Program-made: the position numbers and the translations under genes
The notes under the pieces: generated by a model
The model's input: only the letters and a program-made list of their open reading frames with translations
Database searches by the model: none
What the model was told of the DNA's origin: nothing
Shown: positions 46,657 to 55,367 of the stretch, one piece after another
Layout: every line of letters begins with the position of its first letter
Position numbering within the stretch: the stretch's first letter is position 1
Source: Holosporales bacterium
Lineage (GTDB): Bacteria > Pseudomonadota > Alphaproteobacteria > RUG11792
DNA length: 56,308 bases
Direction: 5' to 3'
Assembly (NCBI GenBank): GCA_031266135.1
Contig: JAISBP010000013.1
Span: 1 to 56,308 of the forward strand

Positions 46657-46761
46657 ATTCTATATCGGAGTTTTGACACATTATTGATGATTTTTGAAAA
46701 TGGATAGATTTAATTGTAGATAATTGATTATGGAGGTTTGGAAGGAGTGTATACTAGAATT

Positions 46762-46848
46762 ATGAATCTATACATCGCATGTATTTTACTTTTGAGATAT
46801 TCATATACATTGGAAGCGAATATTGATAATATTAAGACATTAGCTTAA
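46762..46848 (+). CDS. Tiny signal-peptide-like ORF, 28 aa (doubtful)
   Basis: ATG to TAA encodes MNLYIACILLLRYSYTLEA plus nine residues. The first half looks like a signal peptide. GGAGG and GGAAGGAG lie about 15-25 bases upstream, too far for good spacing. It could be the remnant of another exported-protein gene or chance. Confidence 0.25.
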   Translation: MNLYIACILLLRYSYTLEANIDNIKTLA

Positions 46849-46880
46849 GATTTTTTATTGCCTAAGGGAGGATAATAGTG

Positions 46881-47408
46881 ATGAAAATGATCAAGATCAT
46901 TCAGATTGCCATGCTTGGATTAATATCTGAACTCTCTGCTTCCACGACGATAATGGATGTGCCACTCGCATCATATGTTGATGTTGTGGTAGTAACATGC
47001 GCATGCATGAAAATTAATATGCGAGCATACTGTACAGGAGTGATTCAAGGACACCTTACGGAAGATGTTGACATTCTACAGAGATCCATCACTCAAGAAT
47101 GGTTACAGAGGAACAATATTGATGCAAATTCACCAATTCCTGGATTGGTTCCAGTTTACGTGAGTATTAATCAGGGACCGTATAATCCGATAAACCTGAG
47201 AAGAAGTGCTCAGCATGAATTGATGGTGCTAATGTTGCACAACAATATGACGTTCCGCATAAGTATGATTCCTAGTTCCGATTTAAAAACGATGGTAATG
47301 AACACATGCGTTATACCCTGTCCTGCATGGCTCATGGTTCGACATGCCTTCGCGAATCTTTTTACAAAATCGAGTTCTCCATCTGAGATCGATGTTTGTT
47401 TAGCTTAG
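46881..47408 (+). CDS. Secreted protein, 175 aa
   Basis: Unrecognised exported protein. I choose the ATG at 46881, with GGGAGG about 11 bases upstream, over the GTG just before it. The signal peptide is MKMIKIIQIAMLGLISELSA. The mature part is rich in methionine and has six cysteines (VTCACMK, AYCTG, NTCVIPCPAW, VCLA), suggesting disulfides after export. A family A remnant follows 37 bases after the stop. Confidence 0.7.
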   Translation: MKMIKIIQIAMLGLISELSASTTIMDVPLASYVDVVVVTCACMKINMRAYCTGVIQGHLTEDVDILQRSITQEWLQRNNIDANSPIPGLVPVYVSINQGPYNPINLRRSAQHELMVLMLHNNMTFRISMIPSSDLKTMVMNTCVIPCPAWLMVRHAFANLFTKSSSPSEIDVCLA

Positions 47409-47444
47409 AAATGAGTATTGCAAGATCAGGATCATTAATTCCGT

Positions 47445-47473
47445 ATTCTGATTCTGAATGTTTGGAAAGATCT
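47445..47473 (-). repeat. Family A relic
   Basis: ATTCTGATTCTGAATG followed by TTTGGAAAGATCT corresponds to the terminal arm seen in the recO and rpiB copies (ATTCTGGAG, then TTTCGAAATAGATCT). Only this end is left. Confidence 0.5.
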
Positions 47474-47572
47474 ATTGAAGAAATTGGAAGACTACACATA
47501 TGGACAGAGCGGAGAGACATAATCTGTCTCTCCATGCGGTTAACTCTTGCTCCCAACCGTAATTGGCAGAAC

Positions 47573-48109
47573 CTATGTTAATAATGGCGTTAAATGATGT
47601 ACCCCAACGCTTACGCCCACTTCTCCGCCCACGTCTTCCCCTACTATCACTAAATACCTCGTATACCGTAATTTATTGTCAATTAAATAATCTTCAATTG
47701 TTTTGAAAAAGGATGTGGAACCGACAGAGGAAAGTATTCGAGCCAATGTCACATTAGCAATCATTCCGAAATCAACTTGTATCCCCTCGATAAAAATAGT
47801 ACATGGAGAGTCGAAAGTAGCGGAATCGAGACTGTTGGCGTGATGAGTAGCGTCCAACGCACAAACAACTCCTTTTCCGAGATAGGCGAATTCCGAATCA
47901 GCCTGGGCTAACGGCGGTAGCCTCTCGTTTCCAAGCACAAACGGAGAGGGATTGTTTTCAGCAACGACCTTGACGCCTCCACGAGTTTCAATAGCGAAGG
48001 AATTACAGGGTGATTCAAAGAACTCACTCCCATTCCCGGACGTCGCTCCTGTCTTCGTTATCAACGCTAACATAACCGCTATCATTGATAAGGCTAACCT
48101 TTTCATCAT
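47573..48109 (-). CDS. Secreted protein, 178 aa
   Basis: Unrecognised exported protein. Tandem ATGs follow AAAAGGAGAAACACT, a strong Shine-Dalgarno. The signal peptide is MMKRLALSMIAVMLALITKT, with cleavage near GATS. The mature protein has three cysteines (ESPCNSF, VVCALDA, DSPCTIF) and a glycine/valine-rich C-terminus (GEDVGGEVGVSVGVHH). The leader contains a GGTGA...TCACC hairpin at 48149-48163, which may affect transcript stability or translation. Confidence 0.75.
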   Translation of the reverse strand: MMKRLALSMIAVMLALITKTGATSGNGSEFFESPCNSFAIETRGGVKVVAENNPSPFVLGNERLPPLAQADSEFAYLGKGVVCALDATHHANSLDSATFDSPCTIFIEGIQVDFGMIANVTLARILSSVGSTSFFKTIEDYLIDNKLRYTRYLVIVGEDVGGEVGVSVGVHHLTPLLT

Positions 48110-48262
48110 AGTGTTTCTCCTTTTGATAAAGAAATTGAACTTTCCACTGGTGAGTAATTCACCACGGGTCCGTATGGTAGCATAATAATTTTATCAGGTA
48201 TACTATTCTTTTAGAGAACTGTGAGAGGAATGCCTCCTAATCTTCGTGGATAAAGCCTTCCA

Positions 48263-49021
48263 TTAACTCTGATCCTTGAGCAATAGTACCAAGTTTTCCA
48301 ACAACTTCTCTGAAGATGCAGCGACGACATCGCACATTGCATCATCCTTTTTCGTACAATGAACAAAGCCTCCAGATTCCTTGACCATTAGTATTCCTCC
48401 GGCGAAATCCCATAGCTTAACATTATGAGCAATGGCTGCATCGTACTTCCCGGCCGCGACGTACGCCAGATCAAGGGCAACCGATCCCGTCCGTCTGGTG
48501 ATCACCCCACTCTGCATGATCTTAAATTCTGTACTGGGATCAGTGTGAGTCGCTATGACCGCCTCTGAAATACTCAACCTTCCGGAGACTCTCAAACGGC
48601 ATCGATTCTTCAGGAAGGCTCCATCCCCCAATGACGTGCTAAAACAGTCTCCACGCATTGGATCTAGCGTCAGCCCAGCGACGGTCACTCCATTTTCTAT
48701 CAGGCCGATGTTTATCGCGAAATAAGGGATCCCCCGCATGAAGTTGGTCGTCCCATCGATGGGGTCGATTATCCATACGGAATTGGGATCATCCCGAGTA
48801 ATCTTCCCAGATTCCTCACATAGGAATGAAAATGACGGTCGGGCTTTCATTAATTCTTTGATCAGTCTCTCTTCGGCTCTGGTATCGGCCGCCGTCACGA
48901 AGTTCTTGAAGCCCTTGCGGGATACCTGCAACTTTTCCAGTTCTCCGAAATCTCTGATCAATGCATATGCCGCCTTTTCGGCGGCCGTCTTCATGAGGCG
49001 TAACTCGGTCTCTCTTCCCAT
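48263..49021 (-). CDS. suhB: Inositol-1-monophosphatase family protein SuhB
   Basis: Mg2+-dependent phosphatase, 252 aa. The metal-binding glutamates lie in LCEESG (68-73). The signature DPIDGTTNF is at 86-94, and LWDFAGGILMVKESGG near the end supplies the last metal ligand. SuhB in other proteobacteria also acts with Nus factors in rRNA antitermination; whether that holds here is unknown. The start is three bases after the efp stop, so the two are an operon. Confidence 0.94.
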   Translation of the reverse strand: MGRETELRLMKTAAEKAAYALIRDFGELEKLQVSRKGFKNFVTAADTRAEERLIKELMKARPSFSFLCEESGKITRDDPNSVWIIDPIDGTTNFMRGIPYFAINIGLIENGVTVAGLTLDPMRGDCFSTSLGDGAFLKNRCRLRVSGRLSISEAVIATHTDPSTEFKIMQSGVITRRTGSVALDLAYVAAGKYDAAIAHNVKLWDFAGGILMVKESGGFVHCTKKDDAMCDVVAASSEKLLENLVLLLKDQS

Positions 49022-49024
49022 GAC

Positions 49025-49588
49025 CTATTTCGATCGCTCAACATATGAGGAATCGGAAGTATCTACGACGACCTTCGTCCCGGCCTCGATATGCTGTGGT
49101 ACCATGATTTTGACGCCATTCGATAGGACGGCTGGCTTATAGGAAGAGGCGGCGGTCTGCCCCTTAACGACGGGCTCCGCCTCGGTTATCTCGAGGATAA
49201 CGGTCTGTGGCAGTGAAACCCCGATGGGCCTCCCCTCATACAGACAAATCTTAACGATCATTCCATCGGTTAGGAAGACGGCACTATCCCCCATCAAATC
49301 CAGCGGCAATTGAACCTGATCAAAAGTCGACTGATTCATGAAGTGGAGTGTCTCTCCATCTTGGTATAGGAATTGATACTCAATCTCTTCCAGGAAGACT
49401 TTCTCGACTGTATCGGCGGCACGGAATCTCTCATTCAGCTTGGTCCCTCCATTGAGCTCCTTCATTTCGACCTGCATGAACGCTCCCCCTTTCCCCGGCT
49501 GAACGTGTTGAGTCTTCGTGACGATCCAGAGTTTCCCCGAGTAATCCAGGACATTACCGAGTCTTATATCATTCGAATTTATCTTCAA
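49025..49588 (-). CDS. efp: Elongation factor P
   Basis: Relieves ribosome stalling at polyproline. The open frame extends up to 49654 into the tRNA gene, but GGAGGT nine bases before a TTG at 49588 marks the start and gives 187 aa, the usual length. The KOW-like domain has the modifiable lysine in HVQPGKGGAF (about K33), and two OB domains follow. Several exported proteins here have Pro-rich tails, a plausible need for EF-P. Confidence 0.95.
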   Translation of the reverse strand: MKINSNDIRLGNVLDYSGKLWIVTKTQHVQPGKGGAFMQVEMKELNGGTKLNERFRAADTVEKVFLEEIEYQFLYQDGETLHFMNQSTFDQVQLPLDLMGDSAVFLTDGMIVKICLYEGRPIGVSLPQTVILEITEAEPVVKGQTAASSYKPAVLSNGVKIMVPQHIEAGTKVVVDTSDSSYVERSK

Positions 49589-49621
49589 GTAAGTATTACC
49601 TCCAGCAAAACGAGGACCCAT

Positions 49622-49698
49622 TGGTAGCGGAGGAGGGACTTGAACCCCCGACACGCGGATTATGATTCCGCTGCTCTAACCAACTGAGCTACTCCGCC
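49622..49698 (-). tRNA. tRNA-Met, elongator type (anticodon CAT)
   Basis: Acceptor GGCGGAG/CTCCGCT with A73 and encoded CCA, D-arm AGCTCAGTTGGTTAGAGC, anticodon stem GCGGA/TCCGC around ATCATAA (CAT), variable loop GTGTC, T-arm GGGGGTTCAAGTCCCTC. The first pair is G-U rather than the unpaired C-A of initiators, so this is elongator Met; a CAU tRNA-Ile is less likely. It lies just upstream of efp, same strand. Confidence 0.93.
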
Positions 49699-49963
49699 AC
49701 ACAGAGGATTCTAGCATAACGGACGCTCTAAAAACATCTACTATCCCAGGGCAACATCGTAAAAAGTTCGATTGGCTTGTGATGGAACAATAAGTATCAA
49801 CTATAGATCGAATCCTTAAATCTTTAAGATCTGATCTTTTTAAATGGAGAGCTGTGAACATGAACTGACAAGCAGGAGGCTTCTTCCGAAACAGCCTCCA
49901 CCATAGTCGTCATCCCGATAAATAACTGTGCATCTAGAACTTTGGAATGCTCAAAAATACACA

Positions 49964-50725
49964 TTACTTATCTGGATCTTTTAGTTTTGGATCGAGTTTT
50001 TTACTACTTTTAATTACTTTGTCGAAGTATTCCTCTTCTCTCTTCATACCTAGTTGTCCGGCATGTGGATGACTTGCATAACGTTCCGTATACGTTACGT
50101 ATTCGTCTTCATTCGCACCACGTCTCATAAAACCGTAGACAACATTTGAGATGGCCGAAGAATCCTTATCGGCTTCTTTTTTCATAAAATCGGCCACAGC
50201 TTCGGCATCTTCGTTCTTTGCCCATTCATCTATGGCCTTTTGTTCTTTCTTTTTTTGCAGAGCTTCCAGCACTTTTTTCGCATCTGGATTTTTGACATCT
50301 TCTGGAGTTAGCCCAGTGAATCTTCTTACTAATTCGAAATACGCCTGCTTCGGGTTAATACCAGCAATCGATGCAGGTGATTTAGTTATTAGTAAAACTA
50401 TCCCGTTTGGTAACTTTGAAATGTCATTTATGATCTTCGAATCGTCCTGTGGTTGTGTTTCCCTTTTTTCGAGCTCGGATGCTGCATCCTGCGGAGAAAT
50501 GTGACTGACCGTTTGTTTTAAATCAACAATTGCTCTCAGTATGTCTGAATGCAGGACCTCCACCTTTGCCACGCACTCTCGACTGTCTTTTTTCTCCGAT
50601 ACTGCCGTATCCAACCCTTCTTGTTTTGGTGATGGCTCACTTTTGAATAGATCTCCCCTATATATCCAGAATACCATCCCAACAATTAGAATTAATCCTA
50701 ATAATATGACTCTTTTCTTTACCAT
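49964..50725 (-). CDS. Membrane-anchored protein, 253 aa
   Basis: Unrecognised. Residues 4-21 (KRVILLGLILIVGMVFWI) form an uncleaved membrane anchor, and the rest is hydrophilic, Lys/Glu-rich and mostly helical. A segment near 105-150 (LPNGIVLLITKSPASIAGIN) is more globular. The C-terminus is highly charged (KSSKKLDPKLKDPDK). No Shine-Dalgarno is obvious. A GGAGGC/GCCTCC hairpin at 49877-49901 lies downstream and may end the transcript. The 265-base gap to tRNA-Met holds no other gene. Confidence 0.65.
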   Translation of the reverse strand: MVKKRVILLGLILIVGMVFWIYRGDLFKSEPSPKQEGLDTAVSEKKDSRECVAKVEVLHSDILRAIVDLKQTVSHISPQDAASELEKRETQPQDDSKIINDISKLPNGIVLLITKSPASIAGINPKQAYFELVRRFTGLTPEDVKNPDAKKVLEALQKKKEQKAIDEWAKNEDAEAVADFMKKEADKDSSAISNVVYGFMRRGANEDEYVTYTERYASHPHAGQLGMKREEEYFDKVIKSSKKLDPKLKDPDK

Positions 50726-50861
50726 GTAGTTTTGTCCGCTGATAATGCTTACGTATAATCAGATGCTATTGTAAAACTGTTAAAAAATAGTTAAAAAAAC
50801 AAAAAATTATACATATTGCAAAAGGCATAAGTTATCTCGGACTTTGGTAAAAATCACATTA

Positions 50862-50888
50862 AGCCTCTTCCCAAACTCTCCACAATCC
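50862..50888 (-). repeat. Family A relic
   Basis: AGCCTCTTCCCAAACTCTCC followed by ACAATCC matches the right-hand arm of family A over 27 bases. Sequence beyond it diverges. Confidence 0.6.
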
Positions 50889-50976
50889 GTACTGTGCTCC
50901 AATTATTCGTGTAAAAGGCAGCTTGACGAACACTATGCCATATTTATATGGATTATGTTCGTCCGTCAACTGAGCC

Positions 50977-51519
50977 TCAAGAATCTAGGTCTTCTGGAGT
51001 TTTCTCGACTGCAATCTTTCTTTGATTTTCCTCTTTGGCAAGTTTGCCTATCACCGAATTTAAATACCGCATTCGATCCGTAGTAATTCCTTCTGGGCCT
51101 GGATTTTCGATTAGTTGCACAGCATACTCCATTAACGGATTACCTTGGAACGATTCACGAGCTTGTTGCGTGAGGATGTTCGCACTTGTCACCTCGGAAG
51201 CGTTGGCTGCCTTAGACTCATCGATACTTGCATCCAAGCACTCTTCAAACAATCCATATTTTATACTCTCGATCAGAGCTAGAGTGAGACGATTGGCATA
51301 ATCAGACAATTCGTCATTTGTTAGCTCGCTTCCATAATTGGAGGTATGCAAGCGGGTTGCAAGGAAGTTGACATGTGATTGATCTAAACGCATCCCTTCT
51401 TCTAATTGCTGCTGCGCTTGGTCTATGACGATTTTAATCTCGTCTTCGGTACTTGCAGCTACTATCTGCCATCCCAGCAGAATAACCGTTGCATATGCGT
51501 ATTTAATAATTTTATTCAT
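50977..51519 (-). CDS. Secreted protein, 180 aa
   Basis: Unrecognised exported protein. The ATG follows AAGGAAC. The signal peptide is MNKIIKYAYATVILLGWQIV, with cleavage near AAST. The mature part is nearly all helical (DEIKIVIDQAQQQLEEGMRL) with one cysteine. The N-terminal pattern (MNK-basic-KYA) resembles that of the 240-aa protein at 16087, but the mature parts do not visibly match. The promoter at 51555-51583 contains a perfect palindrome, suggesting regulation by a dimeric repressor. Confidence 0.75.
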   Translation of the reverse strand: MNKIIKYAYATVILLGWQIVAASTEDEIKIVIDQAQQQLEEGMRLDQSHVNFLATRLHTSNYGSELTNDELSDYANRLTLALIESIKYGLFEECLDASIDESKAANASEVTSANILTQQARESFQGNPLMEYAVQLIENPGPEGITTDRMRYLNSVIGKLAKEENQRKIAVEKTPEDLDS

Positions 51520-51554
51520 AAGGTTTTTGTTCCTTAAATATGGACGATAGTTGC

Positions 51555-51583
51555 ACTATACTCATTCGAATGAGCATTGTCAA
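51555..51583 (-). promoter_or_regulatory. Sigma-70 promoter with a palindromic spacer
   Basis: On the minus strand: TTGACA (51583-51578), 17 bp, TATAGT (51560-51555). The spacer contains CTCATTCGAATGAG (51561-51574), a perfect 14-bp palindrome touching the -10 box. That is the typical place for a repressor operator. No other listed promoter has it. Confidence 0.7.
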
Positions 51584-51630
51584 ATAATTGCACTTAAATT
51601 GCACTACGATTCTGAGATTCTTATTTCTAT

Positions 51631-51660
51631 CTAATAATTCTGATTCTAGAGATTCAAAAG
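51631..51660 (-). repeat. Family A relic
   Basis: CTAATAATTCTGATTCTAGA, then GATTCAAAAG, resembles the inverted left arm in the relic at 26281 (CCAATAATTCTGATTCTGGA, then GGTTTGAA). Confidence 0.45.
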
Positions 51661-51665
51661 AAGAG

Positions 51666-53486
51666 CTATTTCTGATTCCATTCTTTCCAGTTATTGGCAC
51701 TTTGAAAGTATTGTAGTGCTATCTGTATAGCTTCTGGTCTCAAATCATCTTCTCTCTTAAACCGACCATCAGATACTAGTCTATACTTTTCTATACGTTT
51801 GACTGGCCTCAATACTAGGAGTTCAGAATTCGTTATGAATCCGATTTGTTGGTAATTAGAGATAAAGGCACGTTCATTTTTGGCCTCCAATACATTATGT
51901 CCAAAAAACTTACTATCATAAGACATGCCTAGGATCGATAATATTGTGGGTGCTATATCTATTTGGCTTGCTAGAGTTGGGACAATACCTGGCTTTACGT
52001 GTTTCGGAGAAAAGATCAAAAGTGGTATGTGATACTTCGTTGGATCCAATGTAATCTTCCCGGCGGAATCAGCGGTATGATCAGCCGTAATTACGAAGAG
52101 AGTATCATTATACCATCCTTTGGTCTTGGCCTTCTTCAGGAATTCACCGATGGCGTAATCTGTGTATTTTACACCCCCAGACCTCCCGGTCTTAGATGGT
52201 ATGTCAATCTTCCCGTCCGGATACGTATACGGCCTATGGTTGGACGTAGTCATTATCATTGAAAAGAAAGGCTTCTCAGATTGATATGACTTATCTGCTT
52301 CCTTCAAAACAATATTAAATAAGTCTTCATCGCATATTCCCCAAATATTCGCAAATGCTATTTCATCTTTATTAATATTATTCCTATCGATTACTTCATA
52401 TCCATTATTCTCGAAAAAATAATTCATATTGTCGAAATAGCCGAATCCACCATATATAAACTTACAACTATATCCCTTTGAATTCAAAATACTCCCCAGG
52501 GTTGATAGATTCTCATTACCAGGTCTACGAATAATTGAATTCCCAGGTAATGGTGGGATCGATAAATTAATAGCCGCGAGACCGTAGACCGTCCTCGTCC
52601 CAGTTGCTAATAAATTCGTAAAACAGAGTGAATTATTAACTAGGCCATCCATATTTGGAGTCAATTTATCTAAATTACCGAAATATTCTAAAAATGAAGC
52701 GCTTAAGCTTTCTACAGTAATAAATATAATGTTCAATCTTTTTTCATTAATATTAGACTTAATGTATCTCGAAATATTCGTTTTATTGATGAAGACTGAA
52801 TGCGGCTCTTCATTTTTAATCGTTTTTCTTAATGATTCAGTCAATTCTCCTTGATTAGCAGTTGGGTAAAACTTTTCAAATGAGAGTTCATTATTTCTAA
52901 AAGCTGAAAACAATTCATATAAACCGTTTTTAGATACCTCGTTTGCATAGCGGTTGCTAGATATTTCCAATAATGAAGTATCGAATTTAAAAAATACTAA
53001 TACACCTAATAGTAAAGACAGAATGAAATTCTTCCATCTAAAAGGGTTTCTATCTATTGATTTTTCGAGTTTGGCTAATAATATCGTAATGAACAGCGCC
53101 GGAATAAATGTTCCCAATAAAATATAGACCATATTATATGATTCTTTGATATTTCCTATGACTTCGTGCGTATAAATCAAATAATCAACAGCAATAAAAT
53201 TGAATCTACTCGAGAATTCTTGCCAGAAAAAGTATTCAGAAATCGTGGAAAAGATAAGAAATGAACTGAATATAAAATTCAGGATAGTAGAAACGACCTT
53301 GTGATTAGGAATAATACCTGAGTAAATAAGAGAAATTGGCGCTATATACAGTAGTACGATCGAATCATTAATGAAGCCTAATAAAATCGCCGATAACCAG
53401 AATTGTCCAACATCATTTAAGATGGAAAGTATGATCCTAAATACGAAGTTGATTCCTAAAAACAGCGATACTTTATGGAACTTCAT
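51666..53486 (-). CDS. LtaS/OpgB-type phosphoglycerol transferase (sulfatase fold)
   Basis: Membrane enzyme of 606 aa. About five N-terminal helices (residues 1-170) precede an extracytoplasmic alkaline phosphatase-like domain (about 245-560). FITVESLSASFLEYFG opens it. The nucleophile threonine lies in LLATGTRTVYGLAAINLSIP (about 290-310), and TADHTAD plus YHIPLLIF bind metal and substrate. Gram-negative members add phosphoglycerol to periplasmic glucans or related envelope glycans; the acceptor here is unknown. The gene is AT-rich, unlike the conserved housekeeping genes. It is alone on its strand segment. Confidence 0.88.
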   Translation of the reverse strand: MKFHKVSLFLGINFVFRIILSILNDVGQFWLSAILLGFINDSIVLLYIAPISLIYSGIIPNHKVVSTILNFIFSSFLIFSTISEYFFWQEFSSRFNFIAVDYLIYTHEVIGNIKESYNMVYILLGTFIPALFITILLAKLEKSIDRNPFRWKNFILSLLLGVLVFFKFDTSLLEISSNRYANEVSKNGLYELFSAFRNNELSFEKFYPTANQGELTESLRKTIKNEEPHSVFINKTNISRYIKSNINEKRLNIIFITVESLSASFLEYFGNLDKLTPNMDGLVNNSLCFTNLLATGTRTVYGLAAINLSIPPLPGNSIIRRPGNENLSTLGSILNSKGYSCKFIYGGFGYFDNMNYFFENNGYEVIDRNNINKDEIAFANIWGICDEDLFNIVLKEADKSYQSEKPFFSMIMTTSNHRPYTYPDGKIDIPSKTGRSGGVKYTDYAIGEFLKKAKTKGWYNDTLFVITADHTADSAGKITLDPTKYHIPLLIFSPKHVKPGIVPTLASQIDIAPTILSILGMSYDSKFFGHNVLEAKNERAFISNYQQIGFITNSELLVLRPVKRIEKYRLVSDGRFKREDDLRPEAIQIALQYFQSANNWKEWNQK

Positions 53487-53626
53487 AAGTTATCTTAGTG
53501 TGTAAATCAAATCAATGGAGTATATACACAATCCTCAATATTAAGGAAGACCATTTCTGGTATCCATCAGCATCTGATTCTGCTGATTTAAAAATTTTTT
53601 TTGATTGGAATTGACTCGTCGTAAAT

Positions 53627-54484
53627 ATGTTTGCTAGCATCAACTGGTGGGAACATTTGGTTAAAAGTTATCGGAAATCATTGAACAATAGCGTATCTAT
53701 TATACTGTATCGGGTTTTGTGGTCTCCAGGTAGAGTGCTTGGACATCTGAGAGTTTTGCGTACCCTATCTGTGCAGTTTGTTTGTTTAATGATGTATGGA
53801 TGTAATGGATTTTCTGCCGAGCCTGCGAAAGCAGACTCTGAAGGAGTTTACAGAAAATTTAATGCGATCTATTATAATGGATCCGGTATTATAGGCAACC
53901 CTGTGTACACAGATACACTTTGGCATTACAGTGTAACTCCAACAAACCAGAGCACTAATTTTGAAAAGGGTTACAGAAAAGCTAGTACGGTCCGTTACAG
54001 GAAAACCAGTATTAAAGGCAACTCCAAAAGGAAAAGTTTCCAGAATCAGACCGATATTTCGTTGGTAATTGCACGGGCTGAGAAAGATAATGGAATACCG
54101 CGTGGTCTCCTGATGGCAATTGCGAAAGTCGAATCTGGATGTGATCCCTATTCAGTCAACGCAAAACACCGGTCCATTCATTTCAAATCAAAAGCAAAAG
54201 CAGAGCAATTTATCGATGAATATGTTAAGAGCGGATACTCTAACATGAGCGTAGGGTGTATGCAGATACACTACCATTCCCACAGAAAGCATTTCCCAAG
54301 TGCGAGTGACATGCTAGATTCCAAGAAAAACGTAACCTACGCGGCGAATCTCCTCAAGTCTCTGTATAAACAGTGCGGCAATTGGACAGAGGCCACCAAA
54401 AAATACCATGGATCACACCCAAAATCCAACACTAGATACTGCGAGAAAGTATTAGCAGCATACGGGAAAAACAACATTGATTAA
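53627..54484 (+). CDS. SLT-domain lytic transglycosylase
   Basis: Peptidoglycan-cleaving enzyme with a C-terminal SLT domain from about residue 143 (LVIARAEKDNGIPRGLLMAI). The catalytic glutamate is in AKVESG (about 169), followed by SVGCMQIHYHSHRKHF and VTYAANLLKSLY. This pattern fits VirB1-like or stand-alone Slt enzymes used in wall remodelling or by secretion machines; no secretion genes are nearby. The 285-aa frame starts at ATG 53627, but the signal-like segment begins only near residue 45 (RTLSVQFVCLMMYGCNG), so a later TTG start may be correct. Confidence 0.85.
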   Translation: MFASINWWEHLVKSYRKSLNNSVSIILYRVLWSPGRVLGHLRVLRTLSVQFVCLMMYGCNGFSAEPAKADSEGVYRKFNAIYYNGSGIIGNPVYTDTLWHYSVTPTNQSTNFEKGYRKASTVRYRKTSIKGNSKRKSFQNQTDISLVIARAEKDNGIPRGLLMAIAKVESGCDPYSVNAKHRSIHFKSKAKAEQFIDEYVKSGYSNMSVGCMQIHYHSHRKHFPSASDMLDSKKNVTYAANLLKSLYKQCGNWTEATKKYHGSHPKSNTRYCEKVLAAYGKNNID

Positions 54485-54532
54485 ACTTACCTTCCACAAT
54501 TCCTAGTCTAAAGACTCGTAAGTATCTGTTTT

Positions 54533-54751
54533 TTACTTCTCACGGAAAATGATACGGCCTTTTGTAAGATCGTATGGTGTCATCTCGATCGTTACCTTAT
54601 CTCCGGCCAATACCCTAATTCGATTCTTTCTCATCTTTCCGGACGTATGCGCTAAAATTTTGTGACCATTATCAAGCTCTACACGAAACATAGCATTCGG
54701 AAGTATTTCAGTAACCGATCCATTAAACTCAACTAAATCTTCCTTAGACAT
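54533..54751 (-). CDS. infA: Translation initiation factor IF-1
   Basis: The 72-aa OB-fold protein binds the ribosomal A site during initiation. It has the family core [36 protein letters not shown] and [11 protein letters not shown], in full length. No Shine-Dalgarno is evident before the ATG. It follows secB on the same strand after 127 bases. Confidence 0.97.
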   Translation of the reverse strand: MSKEDLVEFNGSVTEILPNAMFRVELDNGHKILAHTSGKMRKNRIRVLAGDKVTIEMTPYDLTKGRIIFREK

Positions 54752-54878
54752 AACTTAACAATACTTGAATAAAACAATATAATTAGAGTCTATGTTCCCT
54801 TCACAATTCTTATCAAGTAAATAAGTTAAAGATCCGCAATATAGTTTATAATACGTTGCTCTTTAGCAACAAGATTAA

Positions 54879-55364
54879 CTATCCGTTCATCTGCGGTGGC
54901 TGCTCTCGGCTCTTCTGCTTCTCTAGATAAATTGAGGCGAAATCGATTGGCTCCAGCATGAGTGGTGGATACCCGCCGGACTGCGTCAGCCTAGATACTA
55001 TCTCTCTTATGTACGGAAACATCAAAAATGGACAATGCACCATCAGGACTGGATCGAGAACTTCCTGTGGTACGTCCTTAGCCACTGCTATCAGCCCAGC
55101 GTATTCAATCTCCATGACAAATAGGGTTGATTCACCTGATTTGGCACTGACGGTAGACTTCAATATAACTTCGTAGCTCTCTTCATTCAATTTTGCGACG
55201 GCAGTCTCAACATTGACGGATACTTCAGGCTCCACCGGATTCTTCGAGTATTTTATCAAAAAATTTGGATTCTCAAAAGTTAAATCCTTGACATATTGAT
55301 CCCGAATGTAGTATGGATATTGCATCTGTGCATTTGAATTCTGCTGATTCTCATTGTCGGCCAT
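54879..55364 (-). CDS. secB: Protein-export chaperone SecB
   Basis: Cytosolic tetrameric chaperone that keeps precursors unfolded and delivers them to SecA. The 161-aa protein has the conserved FENPNFL and PVLMVHCPFLMFPYIREIVS segments with GGYPPLMLEPIDF at the end. A GGGGG Shine-Dalgarno precedes the ATG. It lies three bases after the rpmB stop. Its presence fits the many signal-peptide proteins in the window. Confidence 0.95.
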   Translation of the reverse strand: MADNENQQNSNAQMQYPYYIRDQYVKDLTFENPNFLIKYSKNPVEPEVSVNVETAVAKLNEESYEVILKSTVSAKSGESTLFVMEIEYAGLIAVAKDVPQEVLDPVLMVHCPFLMFPYIREIVSRLTQSGGYPPLMLEPIDFASIYLEKQKSREQPPQMNG

Positions 55365-55367
55365 CTT

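Noticed and set aside
49589-49654. N-terminal extension of EF-P to 49654
   Set aside because: It runs into the tRNA-Met gene on the same strand. The TTG at 49588 has a strong GGAGGT and gives the normal EF-P length.
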